A DNA stretch of 34,179 nucleotides, taken from assembly GCA_938023865.1 (NCBI GenBank), contig CALJDG010000062.1:1-34179 (forward strand), given 5' to 3'. Source of the stretch: an uncultured archaeon. GTDB taxonomy: Archaea; Thermoproteota; Bathyarchaeia; Bathyarchaeales; Bathycorpusculaceae. The position numbers were made by a program, and so were the translations under genes. The notes under the pieces were generated by a model, which was not told the DNA's origin, made no database searches, and saw only the letters and a program-made list of their open reading frames with translations. Below, piece after piece: positions 33,311 through 34,179 of the stretch (position 1 is its first letter; every line of letters begins with the position of its first letter).

Positions 33311-33319
33311 CTTTTTAAC
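33311..33319 (+). promoter_or_regulatory. TATA box for the C/D-box sRNA
   Basis: CTTTTTAAC lies 22-30 nt upstream of the predicted 5' end of the sRNA at 33341, the normal archaeal distance, and is preceded by a purine-containing BRE-like ACCGAACCG. No protein gene starts downstream on this strand, so the promoter is best explained by the RNA. Confidence 0.55.
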
Positions 33320-33340
33320 AACTTGCACGACATAATTTAT

Positions 33341-33396
33341 TGCCGATGAAGAAGGATTATTCTGATTAGATGATGCTCCCTGGGGTATCTGAGGCG
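33341..33396 (+). ncRNA. C/D-box 2'-O-methylation guide sRNA
   Basis: Order and spacing match archaeal C/D sRNAs: 5' TGCC, box C ATGAAGA (33346-33352), 9-nt D' guide, box D' CTGA (33362-33365), 4-nt spacer, box C' ATGATGC (33370-33376), 12-nt D guide (33377-33388), box D CTGA (33389-33392), then GGCG, which pairs with the 5' end. The D guide TCCCTGGGGTAT would pair with AUACCCCAGGGA, resembling the conserved 23S rRNA segment just before the GGGAUAAC of the peptidyl-transferase centre. By the N+5 rule the fifth target nucleotide (a C) would be methylated, about E. coli 2441. Box C and C' each have one mismatch. Confidence 0.72.
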
Positions 33397-33403
33397 TAAA
33401 CTT

Positions 33404-33649
33404 CTAAGAAATTACTTTTTTCCTAATAAGAAACAACATAAGCGCCAAGCCTGCTAAAAATACAATGAAGCCTGAAGCCAGTGAGATAGCATAGTTTAAG
33501 TCTAAGGCTCTGAAAAGCACTAGAACTACGTAGGGTCCACCGAACGTTAAGAGGGCGGCAAGTATTGTGAGCGAAACTCGCCAGAATCTTGAATTCAGAT
33601 TAAACACTGTGGTCTTTCTTTCCTTGCCTTCTCTTTTATCTTCGTTCAT
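33404..33649 (-). CDS. Small two-TM membrane protein
   Basis: 81 residues from ATG 33649 (MNEDKREGKERKT), chosen because GAAGGG lies upstream at proper distance; the open frame also reaches a TTG at 33667. A basic, charged N-terminus is followed by two hydrophobic spans, about SLTILAALLTFGGPYVVLVLF and ISLASGFIVFLAGLALMLFLI, and a short KKVIS tail. Function unknown; possibly an accessory membrane subunit. It lies downstream of the PAC2 gene on the same strand. Confidence 0.65.
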   Translation of the reverse strand: MNEDKREGKERKTTVFNLNSRFWRVSLTILAALLTFGGPYVVLVLFRALDLNYAISLASGFIVFLAGLALMLFLIRKKVIS

Positions 33650-33702
33650 ACTTGTACCCTTCAACAATGGGAGTGTACAGCAAGCATTTACGATTAATTT
33701 CC

Positions 33703-34179
33703 TTATAACCCTTCCTTAACCTCGTTTCCTAGAGCTTTCGTTAAGAATTTGAAAACTGAGAATCCCGCTCCACGATCAGCCTTTAAGCCTGTTGTAGCTC
33801 CTAGGAGGCATATGCCATCTAGGCCTTGTTCTTTTGCCATTCCGAGTATGAGTCCAGTTGCCCCCGCGATTCTTCCTTTGCTGTATAGTATGGCACCTTT
33901 CTCCATAAACTCCATTGCAAGCCTAGGGGAGGTGGCGGCGACATAAACTTGTGATGATGTATTTTCGGTTGATGGTATTCCTCCCATCGTTATTAGTAGG
34001 CTGCAGTTATGTTTGATGGCGAAATTTAATATTTCGCCACACAGTTCGTAGTGGGCGACAACGTCCTCAAAGGAAGGCTGAGTATCGCCTGTCATTATTA
34101 TGAAGTCGTTTTTTTCCATGGGCGCCGCGTAGAACTCATATTTTGGCAAGCGGCAAATGCCGCTCGAATCAACAGATAC
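33703..34179 (-). CDS. PAC2-family protein (proteasome assembly chaperone-like), 5' end cut by window
   Basis: The C-terminal part of a PAC2/PbaB-like archaeal protein: DFIIMTGDTQPSFEDVVAHYELCGEILNFA, LLITMGGIPSTENTSSQVYVAATS, GRIAGATGLILGMAKEQGLDGICLLGAT and the final helix FKFLTKAL. A TTG codon at 34149 could look like a start, but the frame stays open to the window edge (reading VSVDSSGICR just before it) and family members are about 240-260 residues, so the N-terminal 90 or so lie outside. A link with the proteasome or with the CDC48 pathway is suggestive only. Confidence 0.85.
   Translation of the reverse strand, partial: VSVDSSGICRLPKYEFYAAPMEKNDFIIMTGDTQPSFEDVVAHYELCGEILNFAIKHNCSLLITMGGIPSTENTSSQVYVAATSPRLAMEFMEKGAILYSKGRIAGATGLILGMAKEQGLDGICLLGATTGLKADRGAGFSVFKFLTKALGNEVKEGL

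Overview
The window is a gene-dense stretch of archaeal chromosome. Ribosomal protein S26e, aEF1B, FEN1 with a C-terminal PIP box, a CDC48/VAT ATPase, Pth2, TruD, Trm5, a GPN-loop GTPase, geranylgeranyl reductase and an archaeal-type S-adenosylmethionine synthetase together exclude Bacteria. S26e, which euryarchaea normally lack, together with a split MetE pair and TrpB2, points to the Thermoproteota (TACK) side, possibly a Bathyarchaeia-like lineage. That placement is inference. I saw no rRNA, tRNA, CRISPR array, transposase or integrase.

Layout. 1-256: non-coding, with small hairpins. 257-2494: DUF1805 protein, CDP-alcohol phosphatidyltransferase (archaeal lipid head-group synthesis), S26e and a DUF4438 protein. 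2624-6031: three CBS-domain proteins in a row, then Trm5. 6028-7899 (minus): HTH/S-layer-like protein, GNAT, DUF371. 7967-10106: a split cobalamin-independent methionine synthase pair (MetE-N-like plus zinc-site MetE-C-like). 10292-12898: glmS, then pcm. 12903-15302 (minus): fen1, then trpB2. 15414-18380: zinc-ribbon protein, aEF1B, CDC48 and a small winged-helix-like protein. 18427-21440: geranylgeranyl reductase, pth2, truD. 21453-24479: HTH-CBS regulator and DHH phosphoesterase, divergent from S-adenosylmethionine synthetase. 24567-28798: small protein, DUF4443, GPN GTPase, secreted transglutaminase-like protein, CinA-like protein, zinc ribbon. 28978-30079: frameshifted M29 aminopeptidase. 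30113-32577 (minus): ArsR regulator, AmrS-type radical SAM enzyme, second radical SAM enzyme. 32659-34179: putative RHH protein, two-TM protein and a PAC2-family gene running off the window.

Main discoveries. (1) pcm is interrupted by 31 nt exactly between the His and Met codons of its conserved [13 protein letters not shown] motif. The junctions fold into a bulge-helix-bulge (4-bp GC helix, two 3-nt bulges, 5-bp intron helix), and cutting at the canonical bulge positions restores the frame and the family sequence. I read this as a protein-coding intron removed by the tRNA splicing endonuclease. (2) A C/D-box sRNA at about 33341-33396 has both box pairs, a 12-nt D guide that looks complementary to the conserved peptidyl-transferase region of 23S rRNA, and a TATA box. 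(3) A second C/D-like sRNA candidate, closed by a 7-bp stem, lies in the 3' flank of the CinA-like gene. A 22-bp tandem duplication breaks the M29 aminopeptidase and serves as a contrast to the intron: it has no bulge-helix-bulge fold.
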